The notes: generated by a model from the sequence alone, not told the origin. A DNA stretch of 46,919 bases from Legionella sp. (GCA_031291095.1 JARLJR010000012.1:1-46919), one strand, 5' to 3'; positions 14,098 through 28,811 are shown, counted from the first letter of the stretch. Numbers and translations are program-made.

Positions 14098-16284
14098 TTT
14101 AAGTATACTAAATTAATTTAAGTTCACAAATCATTATAGACAATGTTGCCTTGCAAAATTATTACATATAAGATAATATGCAACTTGCTGCGTTGACAGC
14201 AATACATTTGTTTGCATTGCTGAATACATCTGCTATCACTGCTTGTTCTTGCAAGCGGCAGATGCCTGCTATGATTTGGCGCCGACCGCTTTAAGCATAT
14301 TAAACTAATTTAAGTTTATGCACCTTTATATGCAGTATTGACTTGCAAAATTCTTACGTGTACAATAATGTGCGGCTTGCTACATAGGCGACAATACATT
14401 TGCTTGCATTGCTTAGTATACCAGACTACCGCTGCCAATTCCAACATGACGTGAGCGCATGCTATGCTTAGGCATGGGCTGCTTTACGCACACTAAACTA
14501 ATTTAAATTAATACGTTGTTACGGGTAGCACCGCCTTTCAAAATTATTGTGCATACACCAATACGTTTGCTAATATTGCTGAATACACAAACTATCACCA
14601 CAGTTCCAACAAATGGCTAATATGCGCTATTATTGTGTGATGACTGCTTTAGGCACACTAAACTAATTTAAGTTCATACATCTTTATGCATAGTATTACC
14701 TTGCAAAATTAGTACACGTATAACAATACGCAGCTTACTGCACGGGCAGCAATACCTTTGCCGGCGTTGCTGAGTACACCTCGCCGCCATTGCGCATCCA
14801 AACAAGGTGTGGGCTGTAGCGCAGTTGCGGCTGCTTTAAGTATTTTAAACTAATTTGAGTTCACAAATCATTATAGACAACGTTGCCTTGCAAAATTATT
14901 ACATATAATATAATACACGGCTTGCTGCATTGACAGCAATACATTTGTTTGCATTGCTGAATACGCCTATGCAACCGCTTGTATCGACAAGCGGCAGACG
15001 CGTGCTGGAAGTTGGCGTTGACTGCTTTAAGTTTATTAAACTAATTTAAGTTTATACATCTTTATATGCAGTATTGGCTTGCAAAATTATTACGCATACA
15101 ATAATATGCAGCTTGCTGCATAGACGACAATACGCACACTTGCGTTGCTTAATATACTCAACCACCGCCGCCAATTCCAGCATGGCATGGGCGCACGCTA
15201 TGATATGGCGATGGCCGCTTTACGTGTACTAAACTAATTTAAGTTAATGCGTTGTTACAAGTAGCACCGCCTTTCAAAAATTTTTACGCGTACACCGATA
15301 CGTTTGCTAATATTGCTGAATACACAAATTATCACCACAGCCAAAACAAATGGTTGGCGCGCGCTATGATTTGGTAGCGATCGCTTTAGGTACACCAAAC
15401 TAATTTAAGTTCATACATCTTTATGTGTAGTACTACCTTGCAAAATTAGTACGTGTATAACAATATGCGGCTTACTACACAAACAGCAATACATTTGCCA
15501 GCATTGCTGAGTATACCCACTACCACTGCTCGTTCCAACAAGGGGTGAGCGCGCGCTGTGGTGGAGCACGGCTGCTTTAAGTATACTAAACCAATTTAGG
15601 TTCATAAATCATTATAGATACTGTTGCGTTGCAAAATTATTATGTGTATAGCAATATGCTGCTTGCGTTGCTGAAGATGCCCGCTACCACCGGCAATTCC
15701 AACACGTGGCAGGTATGTGCTATGCTTTGGCGTTGGCTGTTTTAAGTATACTAAACTAATTTAAGCCCCGCATCTTTATGTGTAGTATTGCCTTGCAAAA
15801 TTATTACAGGTATAACAATACACAGCTTGCTGCATAAACGGCAATATGGTTGCTCGCGTTGCTGAATATACAAGCCACCACCGATTTCAACAGTGTGTGA
15901 CTGCGTTCTATTGTTGGGTGGCAGCCACTTTAAGTATACTAAACTAATTTAAGTTCATACACCGTTGTAGATAATGTTGCCTTGCAAAATTATTATTCAT
16001 GCAATAATGTGCGATTTGCTGCGTGGGCAGCAATGCGTTTGCTTTGGTTGCTTAGTATGCCAACGACCGCCGCTCAGTACAACAAGCGGTTGGCGTGTGC
16101 TATGACTGAGCATGGTCACGTTATGTATACTAAACTATTTTAAGTTCATACATTGCTATAGGTGGCATACCCTCGCAAAATTGTTACGCACACACAAATG
16201 CATTTGCTTATATTGCCGAACATATCAACTACCGCAGCCAATTCCAACAGCGCGGCAGCGCGCGCTACGCTTGATGAAGACTAG
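14098..16284 (+). repeat. Higher-order unit 6: (ABCD)x2-EFGH
   Basis: Monomer starts: A 14098, B 14290, C 14483, D 14648, A 14835, B 15026, C 15219, D 15385, E 15576, F 15741, G 15929, H 16121. This is the standard 12-mer of 2187 bp with a short E (165 bp). The A monomer at 14835 carries a perfect 8-bp inverted repeat (14975-14982 with 14987-14994). Confidence 0.9.
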
Positions 16285-18484
16285 TTTAAGTATACTAAAC
16301 CAGTTTAAGTTCACAAATTATTATAGACGGCGTTACCTTGCAAAATTATTACATATAGGATAATATGCAGCCTACTGCGTTGACAACAATATGTTTGTTT
16401 GCGTTGCTTAATACGCCAGCTACTGCTGCTTGTTCCGACATGTGGCAGACGCATGCTATGATTTGGTGTTGGCCACTTTAAGCATATTAAACTAATTTAA
16501 GTTTATACATCATTATGTGCAGTATTTACTTGCAAAATTATTACGTGTAAAAAAATATGTGGCTTGCTGCACAAACGACAATACGTTTGCTTGCATTGCT
16601 TAATAGATCCAGCCGCCGCTGCCAGTCACAACATGCTGTGAGCACACGCTATGCTTGGGCTGTAGTCGCTTTACGTGTACTAAACTAATTTAAGTTAATG
16701 CATTGCTACTGGAGCACTGCCTTTCAAAATTATTACATGTACGCAGCTACATTTGCTAATATTGCTGAATACACAAACTATCACTGCGGTTCCAACAAGT
16801 TGGTGGCGTGCACTATGGTTGAGTGCCTCCCGCTTTAGGTGCATTAAACTAATTTAAGTTCGTGCATTTTTATGCATAGTGTTGCCTTGCAAAATTAGTA
16901 CACGTATAACAATACGCGGCTTACTGCACAAACAGCAATATGGTTGCCGGCGTTGCTGAGTGTATCACAACTACTGTCGCCAGCCCCTCAACACGGTGTG
17001 GGCGCACGCTGTGGTTGGGTGGGGCTGCTTTAAGCATATTAAACTAATTTAAGTTTGCAAATCATTATAGACAGTGTTGCCTTGCAAAATTATTACATAT
17101 AAGATAATATGCAACTTGCTGCGTTGACAGCAACACATTTGTTTGCGTTGCTGAATACGTCAGCTACCACAGCCTGTTCCAACAAGTGACAGACGCGTGC
17201 TATGGTTTGGCGTTGACTGTTTTAAGTATACTAAACTAATTTAAGCTTGTACATCTTTATGTGTAGTATTGCCCTGCAAAATTCTTACATGTACAACAAT
17301 ACGCGGCTTGCTGCATAGGCGATAATACGGTTGTCTGCGTTGCTTAATATACCCAACTACTACCGCACACAACAACATGTTGTGGGTGCATGCTATGATG
17401 TGGCAATGACCACTTTACGTGTACTAAACTAATTTAAGTTAATACGTTGTTACAGGTAGTGCTTACTTTCAAAATTGTTATGCGTACGCCAATACGTTTG
17501 CTAGCATTGCTGAATACATAAACTATCACCACGGTTCCAACAAATGGTTGGCATGCGCTATGGTTGGGTGCTGACTTCGTTAGATACACTAAACTAATTT
17601 AAGTTCATACAGCTTTATATGTAGTATTACCTTGCAAAATTAGTACACGTATAATAATACGCGGCTTACTGCACAAACAGCAATACATTTGACAGCGCTG
17701 CTGAGTGTACCTGCCACCACTGCCAGCTCCAACAAGGTGTAAACGCACGTTGTGGTTGAGCGTGACTGCTTTAAGTATACTAACTAATTTAAGTTCACAA
17801 ACCATTATAGATACTGTTTCGTTGCAAATTTATTATGTGCACAGCAATACGTTTGCTCGCATTGCTGGGGGTGCCTGCTATTGCGAGCAATTCAAACACG
17901 CGGCAGGTGCACGCCACGATTTGGCATCAGCTGTTTTAAGTATACTAAACCGATTTAAGCTTGTACACCTTTATGCGTAGTATCGCCTTGCAAAATTATT
18001 ACATGTACAACAGTACACCGCTTGCTGCACAGGTGGCAATACGGTTGCGTGCGCTGCTGACTATACCAGCCACCACTGCTAATTCAAGCAAGGCGTTACC
18101 GTGCGCTATTGTTGAGCAGCGACCACTTTAAGTATACTAAACTAATTTAAGTTAATACATCATTGTAGATAACGTTGCCTTGCAAAATTATTATTCATGC
18201 AACAATACACGGCTTGCTGCGTAGGCAGCAATACGTTTGCTTTGGTTGCTTAGTATGCCAACCACCGCCGCTCATTACAACGTGTGGTTGACATGCACTA
18301 TGACTGAGCGACAGTCACGTTAAGTATACTAAACTATTTTAAGTTCATGCATTGTTATGGGCGGCATTTTCTAGCAAAAGTGTTACACGTACACAAATGC
18401 GTTTGCTAATATTGCCGAATATATCAACTATCACAGCCAATTCAAACGGCGTGGCTGATGCATGCTATGCTTGCTGCATACTAC
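16285..18484 (+). repeat. Higher-order unit 7: ABCD-A-(F/B)-CD-EFGH
   Basis: Monomer starts: A 16285, B 16477, C 16670, D 16834, A 17029, F/B hybrid 17221, C 17414, D 17579, E 17770, F 17935, G 18127, H 18320. The overall 12-mer order is kept, but position 6 (normally B) begins as F and ends as B. This looks more like a conversion patch than a net gain or loss. Confidence 0.85.
17221..17413 (+). repeat. Hybrid satellite monomer F/B
   Basis: The first half is F-like: AGCTTGTACATC, GTAGTATTGCC, ACATGTACAACAATACGCGG. The tail is B-like: GCTTAATATACCCAAC and ACAACATGTTGTGGGTGC. It is followed in register by C. A double exchange or gene conversion explains why the order of its neighbours is preserved. 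Confidence 0.7.
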
Positions 18485-19227
18485 TTTGAGTACTCTAAAT
18501 TAATTTAAGTTCACAAATCATTATAGGTGATGTTGCTTTGCAAAATTATTGTGTGTACGGCGATACGTGGCTTGCTGCATAGACAGTAGTACATTTGCTT
18601 GTATTGCTGAATACGCACGTCAGCGCTGACCATTCTAACAAGTGACGCACGCATGCTATGATTTTGTGCTGATTGCTTTAAATATACTAAACCAATTTAA
18701 GTTCGTAAATCTTTATGTGTAATATTGCCTCGCAAAATTATTACATGCACAAAAATATGCGGCTTGCTGCATAGACGGCAATACGTTTGCCACGTTTCAT
18801 TTCTGAACGTATTCGTGCTATCATTGCCAGTTCCAGCAAGTGGTGAACACGCTATTGTATGGTGCAGTCGCTTTAAGTATACTAAACTAATTTAAGTTAA
18901 TACATTATTATGGATGATACTGCCACGCAAATTTATTACGTGTACGCCAATACGTTTGCTAATATTACCGAATATGCCAATCACTGCCACACATTCCAAC
19001 AAGTTGCAGGCGTACACTATGCTTGGATGCACGCTGCTTTAAGTATACTAAACTGTTTTAAGTTCACACACCTTTATGTGCAGTTTTACCTTGCAAAATT
19101 ATTACATGTACAACAATATGCGTCTTGCTGCATAGCCGACAATACGTCTGTGTGCTTTGCTTAATATACCCAACTACTGCCGCCCGTTCCAGCATGCTGC
19201 AAGCGCATGCTACGGGGCAATGACCGC
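18485..19227 (+). repeat. Insertion of edge-type monomers I-J-K-L inside the homogenised array
   Basis: Monomer starts: I 18485, J 18677, K 18872, L-like 19038. I and J match the monomers at 33264 and 33456 better than any A-H type. J has the diagnostic TTTCTGAACGTATTCG region, against CTTCTGAACGTATCC at 33560. K is a 166-bp short monomer, as at 33652. The monomer at 19038 starts L-like (TTTTACCTTGCAAAATT) and ends B-like, and C follows at 19228. The same order follows an H monomer at both places. Confidence 0.75.
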
Positions 19228-20320
19228 TTTACGCATGCTAAACTAATTTAAGTTAATATGTTGTTACATGTAGTGTCGCCCTTCAAAATTATTACGCGTA
19301 CACCGATACGTTTACTAATATTGCTTAATATGCAAGCTATCACTACAGTTCCAGCAAACGGTCGGCATGCGCCATGATTGCGTGCTGACTGCTTTAGGTG
19401 CGCTAAACTAATTTAAGTTCATACATCTTTATGCATAGTATTACCTTGTAAAATTAGTACACGTATAACAATACGTGGCTTACTGCACAAACAGCAATAC
19501 GTTTGCCAGCGTTGCTGAGTATACCCACTACCGCCGTCCACCCAACATTGGTGAGCGCGCGCTGTGGTGTGGCGGCAGCTGCTTTAAGTATACTAAACTA
19601 ATTTAAGTTAATAAATTATTATAGATACTGTTGTGTTGCAAAATTATTATGGGTACAGCAATATGCCGCTTGCTGCATAGACAATAATGCATTTGCTTGT
19701 GTTGCTGAAGATGCCTGCTACCGTGAGCGATTCCAACATGCGGCAGGCGCGCGCTATGATTTGCTGCTGGCTGTTTTAAGTATACTAAACTAATTTAAGC
19801 TCGTACACTTTTATGTGTAGTATTGCCTTGCAAAATTATTACATGTACAACAATATGCATCTTGCCGCATAGCTGGCAATACGGTTGCTTGCGTTGCTGA
19901 ATATACCAGCTAACACCATCAATTCAAACAAGGTTTGACTGCATGCTATTGTTGGGTGGCAGCCACTTTAAGTATACTAAACTAATTTAAGCTCGTACAT
20001 CATTATAGATAATGTTGCCTTGCAAAATTATTATTCATGCGATAATATGTTGCTTGCTGCATAGACAGCAATAGGTTCACTTTGGTTGCTTAGTATGCCA
20101 ACCACCGCCGCTCATTACAACAAGTGCTTGGCGTGCACTATTGCTGAGCAGCGGTCGCGTTAAGCATACTAAACTATTTTAAGTTAATACGTTGTTATAG
20201 GTGGCACCCCCCGCAAAATTGTTACGCGTGCACAAATGCGTTTGCTCATATTGCCGAATATATCAACCGCTGCAGCCAATTTCAGCGATGTTGGTGCACG
20301 CTATGCTTGATGCAGACTAC
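19228..20320 (+). repeat. Partial higher-order unit CD-EFGH
   Basis: Monomer starts: C 19228, D 19393, E 19583 (long form), F 19775, G 19967, H 20160. After the I-J-K-L block the normal grammar resumes at C through the L/B hybrid. This unit therefore lacks only its first A and B. Confidence 0.85.
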
Positions 20321-23287
20321 TTTAAGTATACTAAACTAATTTAAGTTCGCAAATCTTTATAGACAGCATCGCCTTGCAAAATTATTACATGTAGGATAGT
20401 ATGCAGCTTGCTTCGTTGACAGCAATAAATTTGTTTGCGTTGCTGAATATGCCTGCTACCACCGCTTGTTCCGACAAGTGGAAGACGCGTGCTATGATTC
20501 GGTGTTGACGACTTTAAGTATATTAAACTAATTTAAGTTTATACATCTTTATGTGCAGTATTGACTTGCAAAATTATTACGTGTACAGTAATATGCAGCT
20601 TACTGCATAGACGACAATACGTTTTCTTGCATTGCTTAATATACTCAACCGCTGCTGCTAATAACAACACGGTGCAGGCGCACGCTACGATGAGGCGGTG
20701 CCGCTTACGCGTATTAAACTAATTTAAGTTAATACGTTGTTACAGGTAGCACCGCCCCTCAATCAAAATTATTACGCATACACCGATACGTTTGCTAATG
20801 TTGCTAAATACACAAACCATCACTACAATTTAAACAACTAGCTGGCGTGCACTATGATTGGATGCTGACTGCTTTAGGTACACTAAACTAATTTATGTTC
20901 GTACATCTTTATGTGTAGTATTACCTTGCAAAATTAGTACATGTATAACAGTACGCGGCTTGCTGCACAAACAGTAATATGTTTGCCAGCATTGCTGAGT
21001 ATACTCACTACTGCTGCCAATTCCAACACGAGATGAGCATGCGCTGTGGTGGAGCGGTGGCTGCTTTAAGTATATTAAACTAATTTAAGTTCACAAGCCA
21101 TTATAGACGGCGTTGCCTTGCAAATTTATTACATGTAAAATAATGCATAACTTGCTGCGTTGGCAGCAATACATTTGTTTGTGTTGCCGAATATGCATGC
21201 TATCATTGCCCGTTCCGACAAGTTGCAAACGCACGCTATGATTTGATGCTGGCTGCTTTAAGTATATTAACCGATTTAAGTTTATACATCTTTATATGCA
21301 GTATTAACCCGCAAAATTATTATGCGTACAATAATATGCGGCTTGCTACATAGGTGGCAATACGTTTGCTTGCATTGCTTAATATACCAAACTGCCACCA
21401 CTCGTTCAAACATGATGTGCACGCATGCTATGGTGGGGCAAGGTCCACTTTAAGTGTACTAAACTAATTTAAGTTAATACGTTGTTACAGGTGGTGCCGC
21501 CTTTCAAAATTATTATGCGTACACTGCTGCGTTTGCTAATATTATTAAATACGCAAACTAGCGCCACAGTTCCAACAAATGATCAGCACACGCTATGATT
21601 GCGTGCTAACTGCTTTATGTGCACTAAACTAATTTAAGTTAATACATCTTTATGCGTAGTATTACCTTGCAAAATTAGTATATGTATAACAATGCACGGC
21701 TTACTGCACAAACAGCGATACACTTGCCAGCATCGCTGAGTATACCCTGCTACCACCGCCCATTCCAACAACGTGTGCGTGCATGCTGCGGTTGGGTGGG
21801 GACCACTTTAAGTGTATTAAACTAATTTAAGTTCGCAAATCATTATAGACGTGGTTGCCTTGCAAAATTATTACATATAAGATACTACGTAGCTCGCCAC
21901 GTTAACAGCAATACATTTGTTTGCATTGCTGAATATGCTTGCTACCGCCGCTTGTCACGACAGGTGGTAGCCGTGTGCTGTGGTTTAGTGTTGGCTGCTT
22001 TAAGTATATTAAACTAATTTGGATTTATGCATTTTTATATGCGGTATTAACTTGCAAAATTATTATGCGTACAATAATATGCGGATTGCTGCATAGACGA
22101 CAACACGTTGCTTGCATTGCTTAATATACTAAACTACCGCCGCCATTCCAACACTATGCTGGCACACGCTATAATGTGGCGGGGCCACTTTACGTGTACT
22201 AAACTAATTTAAGCTAATACATTGTTACGGATGGCGCCACCTTTCAAAATTATTACGTGTACGCTGATACGTTTACTAATATTGCTTAATACGCAAACTA
22301 TCACAACAATTCCAACAATTGGCTGGCACACACTATTATTGCGTGCTGACTGCTTTAGGTGCACTAAACTAATGCAAGTTCATACATCTTTATGCATAGT
22401 ATTACCTTGCAAAATTAGTACACGTATAACAATACGCGGCTTACTGCACAAGCGGCCGTACATTTGCAGGCGTTGCTGAGTATACCCAAACTACCACTGC
22501 CAACCCAACAAGCGGCGAGCACATGCTGTTGTGTGGCAGGGCCACTTTAAGTATATCAAACTAATTTTAGTTAACAAATCATTTTAGATACTGTTGCATT
22601 ACAAAATTATTATGTGTACAGCAATATGCTGCTTGCTGCATAGACAGCAATGCGTTTGCTTGCGTTGCTTAGGATGCCTGCTACCGCGAGCAATTACAAC
22701 ATGCAGCAAGTGCATGCTATGCTTTGGCGTTGACTGTTTTAAGTTTAATAAACTAATTTAAGCTCATACATCTCTATGTGTAGTATTGCCTTACAAAATT
22801 CTTACATGTACAATAATACATTACTTGTTACGTTGACGGCAATACAGCTGTCTGCATTGCCGAATATACCAGCTAACACCGCTGATTCCAACAAGGTGTG
22901 ACCACGTGCTGTTGTTGAGCAGCAGACACTTTAAGCGTGATAAACCAATTTAAGTTCATACATCGTTGTAGATAATGTTGCCCTGCAAAATTATTATTCA
23001 TGCAATAATGCACAGCTTGCTGCATAGACAGCAATACGTTTGCTTTGGTTGCTTAGTACGCCAGCTACTGTCGCTCGTTACAACAAGTGATTGACGCGCA
23101 CTATGACTAGGCAGAAGTCACATTAAGCATACTAAACTATTTTAAGTTCATACATTGTTATAGCTGGCATTTCCTCGCAAAATTGCTGCACGTATACAAA
23201 CGCACTTGCTCATATTGCCAAAAATATCAACTACCACAGCCAATTCCAACAGCAGGGCTGCTGCATGCTATGCTTGATGCAGACTAC
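20321..23287 (+). repeat. Higher-order unit 8: (ABCD)x3-EFGH
   Basis: Monomer starts: A 20321, B 20513, C 20704, D 20873, A 21065, B 21257, C 21449, D 21614, A 21807, B 21999, C 22189, D 22354, E 22546 (long), F 22738, G 22930, H 23123. This is a 16-mer like unit 1 and uses the long form of E, again like unit 1. Confidence 0.88.
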
Positions 23288-24771
23288 TTTAAGTATACTA
23301 AACTAATTTAAGTTCACAAATCATTATAGACGCCGTTGCCTTGCAAAATTGTTACATATAAGATAATACGCAGCTTGCTGCGTTGACAGCAATACATTTG
23401 TTTGCGTTGCTGAAGACGTCCGCTACCACCGCTTGTTCTAACAGGTGGCAGATGCCTGCTATGATTTGGTGTTGGCTGCTTTAAGTATATTAAACCAATT
23501 TAAGTTTATACACCTTTATATGCAGTATTGACTTGCAAAATTATTACACGTACAATACTACACTGCTTGCCGCATAGACGATAATACGTTTGCTTGCATT
23601 GCTTAATATACCAAACTACTGCCGCTCGTTCCAGCACGGTGTGCATGCGCGCTATGATTGGTTGGTAGCCGCTTTGCGTGCGCTAAACTAATTTAAGATA
23701 ATACGTTGTTACAGGTAGCACTGCCCTTCAAAATTATTACGTGTACACCAGTACGTTTGCTAATATTGCTGAATACACAAACTATCACCGCAGTTCCAAC
23801 AAATGGTTGGCGCGTGCTATGATTGGGCGCTGGCTGCTTTAGGTACACTAAACTAATTTAAGTTCGTACATCTTTATGCATAGTATTGCCTTGCAAAATT
23901 AGTACGTGTATACCAATATGCAACTTACTGCACAAATAGCAATACATTTGCCAGCATTGATGAGTATATCCAAACTACCACCGCCCATTCCAACAAGTGG
24001 TTGGTATGCACTGTGGTGTGGCGGGGCTGCTTTAAGTATATTAAACTAATTTAAGTTCACAAACCACTATAGACAATGTTGCCTTGCAAAATTGTTACAC
24101 ATAAGATAATACGCGGCTTGCTGCATTGACAGCACTACATTTGTTTGCATTGCTGAAGATGCCAGCCACCATGAGCAATTCCAACACGCGGTGAGCGCGC
24201 GCTATGATTCAGTGTTGACTGTTTTAAGTATACTAAACTAATTTAAGTTCATACATCTTTATATGTAGTTTTGCCTTGCAAAATTGTTACAAGCGCAACA
24301 ATACACGACTTGCTGCATAGGTGGCAATACGGTTGCTTGCGCCGCTGAATATACAGACTACATCTGCCAACTCCAACAAGGCGTGACCGCGCGCTATGGT
24401 CAAGCAGCAGCTGCTTTAAGTATACTAAACTAATTTAAGTTCGTACACCATTGTAGATAATGTTGCCTTGCAAAATTATTATTAGTGCAATAATAAACAG
24501 CTTGCTGCGTAGACAGTAATGCATTTGTTTTAGCTACTTAGTGCGCCAACTACTGCCGCCAATTACAACAAGTGGTTGGCGTGCACTGTGACTGAGCCGC
24601 AGTCACGATAAGTATACTAAACTATTTTAAGTTCATACACTGTTATAGCTGGCATTTCCTCACAAATTTGTTACGCGTGCACAAATGCATTTGCTTATAT
24701 TGCAAAATATATCAACCACCACAGCAAATTTCAACAGTAGGGTGGAGCACGCTATGCTTGATGCAGACTAC
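23288..24771 (+). repeat. Higher-order unit 9: ABCD-(A/E)-FGH
   Basis: Monomer starts: A 23288, B 23480, C 23673, D 23838, A/E hybrid 24031, F 24223, G 24415, H 24608. The hybrid begins as A (ACATAAGATAATACGCGG) and ends as E (GCTGAAGATGCCAGCC, GAGCAATTCCAACACGCGG). The unit is thereby reduced to an 8-mer of 1484 bp, one ABCD-EFGH cycle. Confidence 0.85.
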
Positions 24772-26971
24772 TTTAAGTATACTAAACTAATTTAAGTTAA
24801 CAAATAATTATAGACAATGTTGCCTTGCAAAATTATTACACATAAGATAATACGCGGCTTGCTACGTTGACAGCAATACATTTGTTTGCGTTGCTGAATA
24901 CGCCAGCTACCACAGCCTGGTCCGACAAGCGGCAAATGCGTGCTACGATTTGGTGCTGGCTGCTTTAAGTATATTAAACTAATTTAAGTTTATACATCTT
25001 TATACGCAGTATTGGCTTGCAAAATTATTATGTGCACAACAATACATGGCTTGCTGCATAGACAACAACACACTTGCTTGCAGCGCTCAATGTACCCGAC
25101 CGCCTCTGCACATTCCAGCATGATGCTGGTGCGTGCTACAGTGTTGGCAGCGGCTGCTTTACGCATACTAAACTAATTTAAGTTAATACGTTGTTACAGG
25201 TGGCGTCACCATTCAAAATTACTACATGTACACCGATACATTTACTAATATTGCTGAATACGCAAACTATCACTGCAGTTCCAACAAATGATTGGTGCGT
25301 GCTGTGATTGGGTGCTGACTGCTTTAGGTACACTAAACTAATTTAAGTTCATACATCTTTATGCATAGTATTACCTTGCATGATTAGTACATGTATAACA
25401 ACGTGCAGCTTGCTGCACAAACAGCGATGCATTTGCCAGCATTGCTGAGCATACCCAAACCACCACACGTCCAAACAATGGGTGAGCGCTTGCTGTGGTG
25501 AGGCTGTTTCCGCTTTAAGTGTATTAAACTAATTTAAGCTCACAAATCATTATAGACGATGTTGCCTGGCAAAATTATTACACATAAGATAATATGCAGC
25601 TTGCTGCGTTGACAGCAATACATTTGTTTACATTGCTGAATACGCCTGCTACTACTGCTTGTCGCGGCGGGTGGCGGATGCGCACTATGATTTGGTGTTG
25701 GCTGCTTTAAGTATATTAAACTAATTTAAGTTTATACATTTTTATATGCAGTATCGGCTTGCAAAATTATTATGCATACAATAATATGCAGCTTGCTGCA
25801 TATACAACAACACGTTTGCTTGCATTGCTTAATCTACCAAACTACAGCCGCCACCACAGCATGATGCAGGCGCATGCTATGGTGCAGCAAGCGCCGCTTT
25901 ACGCATACTAAACTAATTTAAGTTATTACGTTGTTACAGGTAGCACAACCTTTCAAAATTATTGTGCATACACCGATACGTTTACTAATATTGCTGAACG
26001 CACAAACTATCACAGCAGTTCCGATGCACCGTTGGCACATGCTATGATTGCGTGCTGACCGCTTTAGATACACTAAACTAATTCAAGTTCATGCATTTTT
26101 ATGTGTAGTATTACATTGCAAAATTAGTATGTGTATAACAATATGCGGCTTACTGCACAAACAGCGATGCGTTTGCCGGCATTGCTGAGTATGCCCACAC
26201 TGCCACCCATTCCAACAAGTGGTGGGCACGTGCTGTGGTGAAGCGCAGGCCGCTTTAAGTATACTAAACTAATTTTAGTTCACAAATCATTATAGATACT
26301 GTTGGGTTATAAAATTATTATGCGTACAGCAACGTGCTGCTTGCTTGCGTCGCTGTAGATGCCTACTACCACTAGCAATTCCAACACGCTGCAGGTGCGC
26401 ACTGTGCTTTGGTGTTGGCTGTTTTAAGTATACTAAACTAATTTAAGCTCATGTATCTTTATGTGTAGTATTGCCTTGCAAAATTATTACTTGTACAGCG
26501 ATGCATTACTTGCTGCATGGGTGGCAATACAGCTGCTTGCGTTGCTGAATATACCGGCTACCGCCGCAGATTCCAACAAGGTGTTGCCGCGCGCTATTGT
26601 TGAGCAGCGGCTGCTTTAAGTACGCTAAACTAATTTAAGTTCGTACATCGTTGTAGATAATGTTGCCTTGCAAAATTATTATTCCTGCAACAATATGCAG
26701 CTTGCTGCATAGACAACAATACGTTTTCTTTGGTTGCTTAGCATTCCAACAGCTGTTACTCATTACAACAAATGGTTGGCGCGCACTACAACTGAGTGGC
26801 AGGCGCATTAAGTATACTAAACTATTTTAAGTTCGTACATCGTTATAGGTGGTATTTCCTCGAAAAATTGCTACGCATACACAAATGCGTTTGCTAATAT
26901 TGCCGAATATGTCAACCATCACTGCCAATACAACAGCAGAGCTGGTGCATGCTATGCTTGCTGCAGACTGT
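24772..26971 (+). repeat. Higher-order unit 10: (ABCD)x2-EFGH
   Basis: Monomer starts: A 24772, B 24964, C 25158, D 25323, A 25514, B 25706, C 25898, D 26063, E 26254 (short, 169 bp), F 26423, G 26615, H 26808. Standard 12-mer of 2200 bp. Confidence 0.9.
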
Positions 26972-28811
26972 TTTAAGCATACTAAACTAATTTAAGTTCG
27001 CAAATCATTATAGATAATGTTGCCTTGCAAAATTATTACATATAAGACAATACGCGGCTTGCGCGTCGACAGCGGTGCATTTGTTTGCATTGCTGAAGAC
27101 ACCAGCTACCATTGCTTGTTCTGACAAGTGGCAGACGCGCGCTATGATTTGGTGCTGGCTGCTTTAAGTATATTAAACTAATTTAAGTTTATACGTCTTT
27201 ATGCATAGTATTACCTTGCAAAATTAGTACAGGTATAACAGTACGCGGCTTACTGCACGAATAGCGATATGTTTGCCAGCATTGATTAGTGTACCACAAC
27301 CACTACCATCAATTCCAACAAGTGGTGGCCGCACGCTATTGTGGGCAAGGGCCGCTTTAAGTATATTAAACTAATTTAAGTTCACAAATCATTATAGACA
27401 AGGTTGCCTTGCAAAATTATTACACATAAGATAATATGCGGCTTACTGCGTTGACAGCAGTACATTTGTTTGCGTTGCCAAATACACCAGTTACCGTGGC
27501 TTGTTCAGACAAGCGGCAGACACGTGCTATTGTTCGGCATTGACTGCTTTAAGTATATTAAACTAATTTAAGCTTATACATCTTTATATGAAGTATTGCC
27601 TTGCAAAATTATTACGCGTACAATAATATGTGGCTTGCCGCATAGACGACAATACGTATGCTCGCGTTGCTTAATATATTCAACTATCGCCGCCAGTTCC
27701 AACATGGCATGCACACACGCTAGGCTTGGGCAAGGGCTGCTTTACTTGTACTAAACTAATTTAAGTTAATACGTTGTTACTGGTAGCGCCGCCTTTCAAA
27801 CTATTACGCACACACTGATACGTTTGCTAATATTGCTGAATACGCAAACCGCCACTGCAGTTCCAACAAACAGGTGGCGCGTGCTATGATTGCGTGTTGA
27901 CCGCTTTAGGTACACTAAACTAATTTAAGTTCACACATCTTTATGTGTAGTATTATCTTGCAAAATTAGTAAGTGTATAACAATATGCGGCTTACTACAC
28001 AAACAACAAGACATTTGCAAGCATTGCTGAGTATGCCCACTACCGCCGCCCGTTACAACAAGGTGCAAACGCATGCTGCAGTTGGGCGGGGCTGCTTTAA
28101 GTATACTAAACTAATTTAAGTTCACAAATCATTATAGCTGCTGTTACGTTGCAAATTTATTATGCGTACAGCAATACACCGCTTGCATTGCTGAAGATGC
28201 CAGCTACCGCTGGCAATTCCAACATGCAGCTGGTGCATGCTATGATTTGATGTTAGCTGTTTTGCGTGTACTAAACTAATTTAAGTGCATACACCTTTAT
28301 GCGTAGTATCGCCTTGCAAAATTATTACATGTACAACAATACACGGCTTGCTGCATAGATTGCAATATGGCTGCCTGCATTACTGAATATACCAGCCGCT
28401 GCCGCCAATCCAAACAAGGTGTTACCACGCGCTATTGTTTGGCAGCAGCCACTTTAAGTATACTAAACTAATTTAAGTTCATACATCATTGTAGATACTG
28501 TTGCGTTGCAAAATTATTATTCGTGCAATAATACGCGGCTTGCTGCGTAAACAGCAATACACCTGCTTCGGCCGCTTAGTATGCCAATTACCGCCGCACA
28601 TTACAACAAGTGCTTGGCGTGCGCTATGGCTGAGCGGCAGTCGCGTTAAGTATACTAAACTATTTTAAGTTCATACATTGTTATGGGTGGTGTTTTCCAC
28701 GCAAAATTATTATGCATACACAAATGCATTTGCTAATATTGCCGAATATATCAACTACCGCAGCCAATTCCAACAGCATGGTGCGTGCATGCTATGCTTG
28801 GTGCAGACTAC
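26972..28811 (+). repeat. Higher-order unit 11: A-(B/D)-ABCD-EFGH
   Basis: Monomer starts: A 26972, B/D hybrid 27163, A 27356, B 27548, C 27741, D 27905, E 28096 (short), F 28261, G 28453, H 28646. The hybrid opens as B (TTTATACGTCTTTAT) and turns into D (GTATTACCTTGCAAAATTAG, GCTTACTGCACGAATAGC). C is therefore absent from the first block. Confidence 0.85.
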
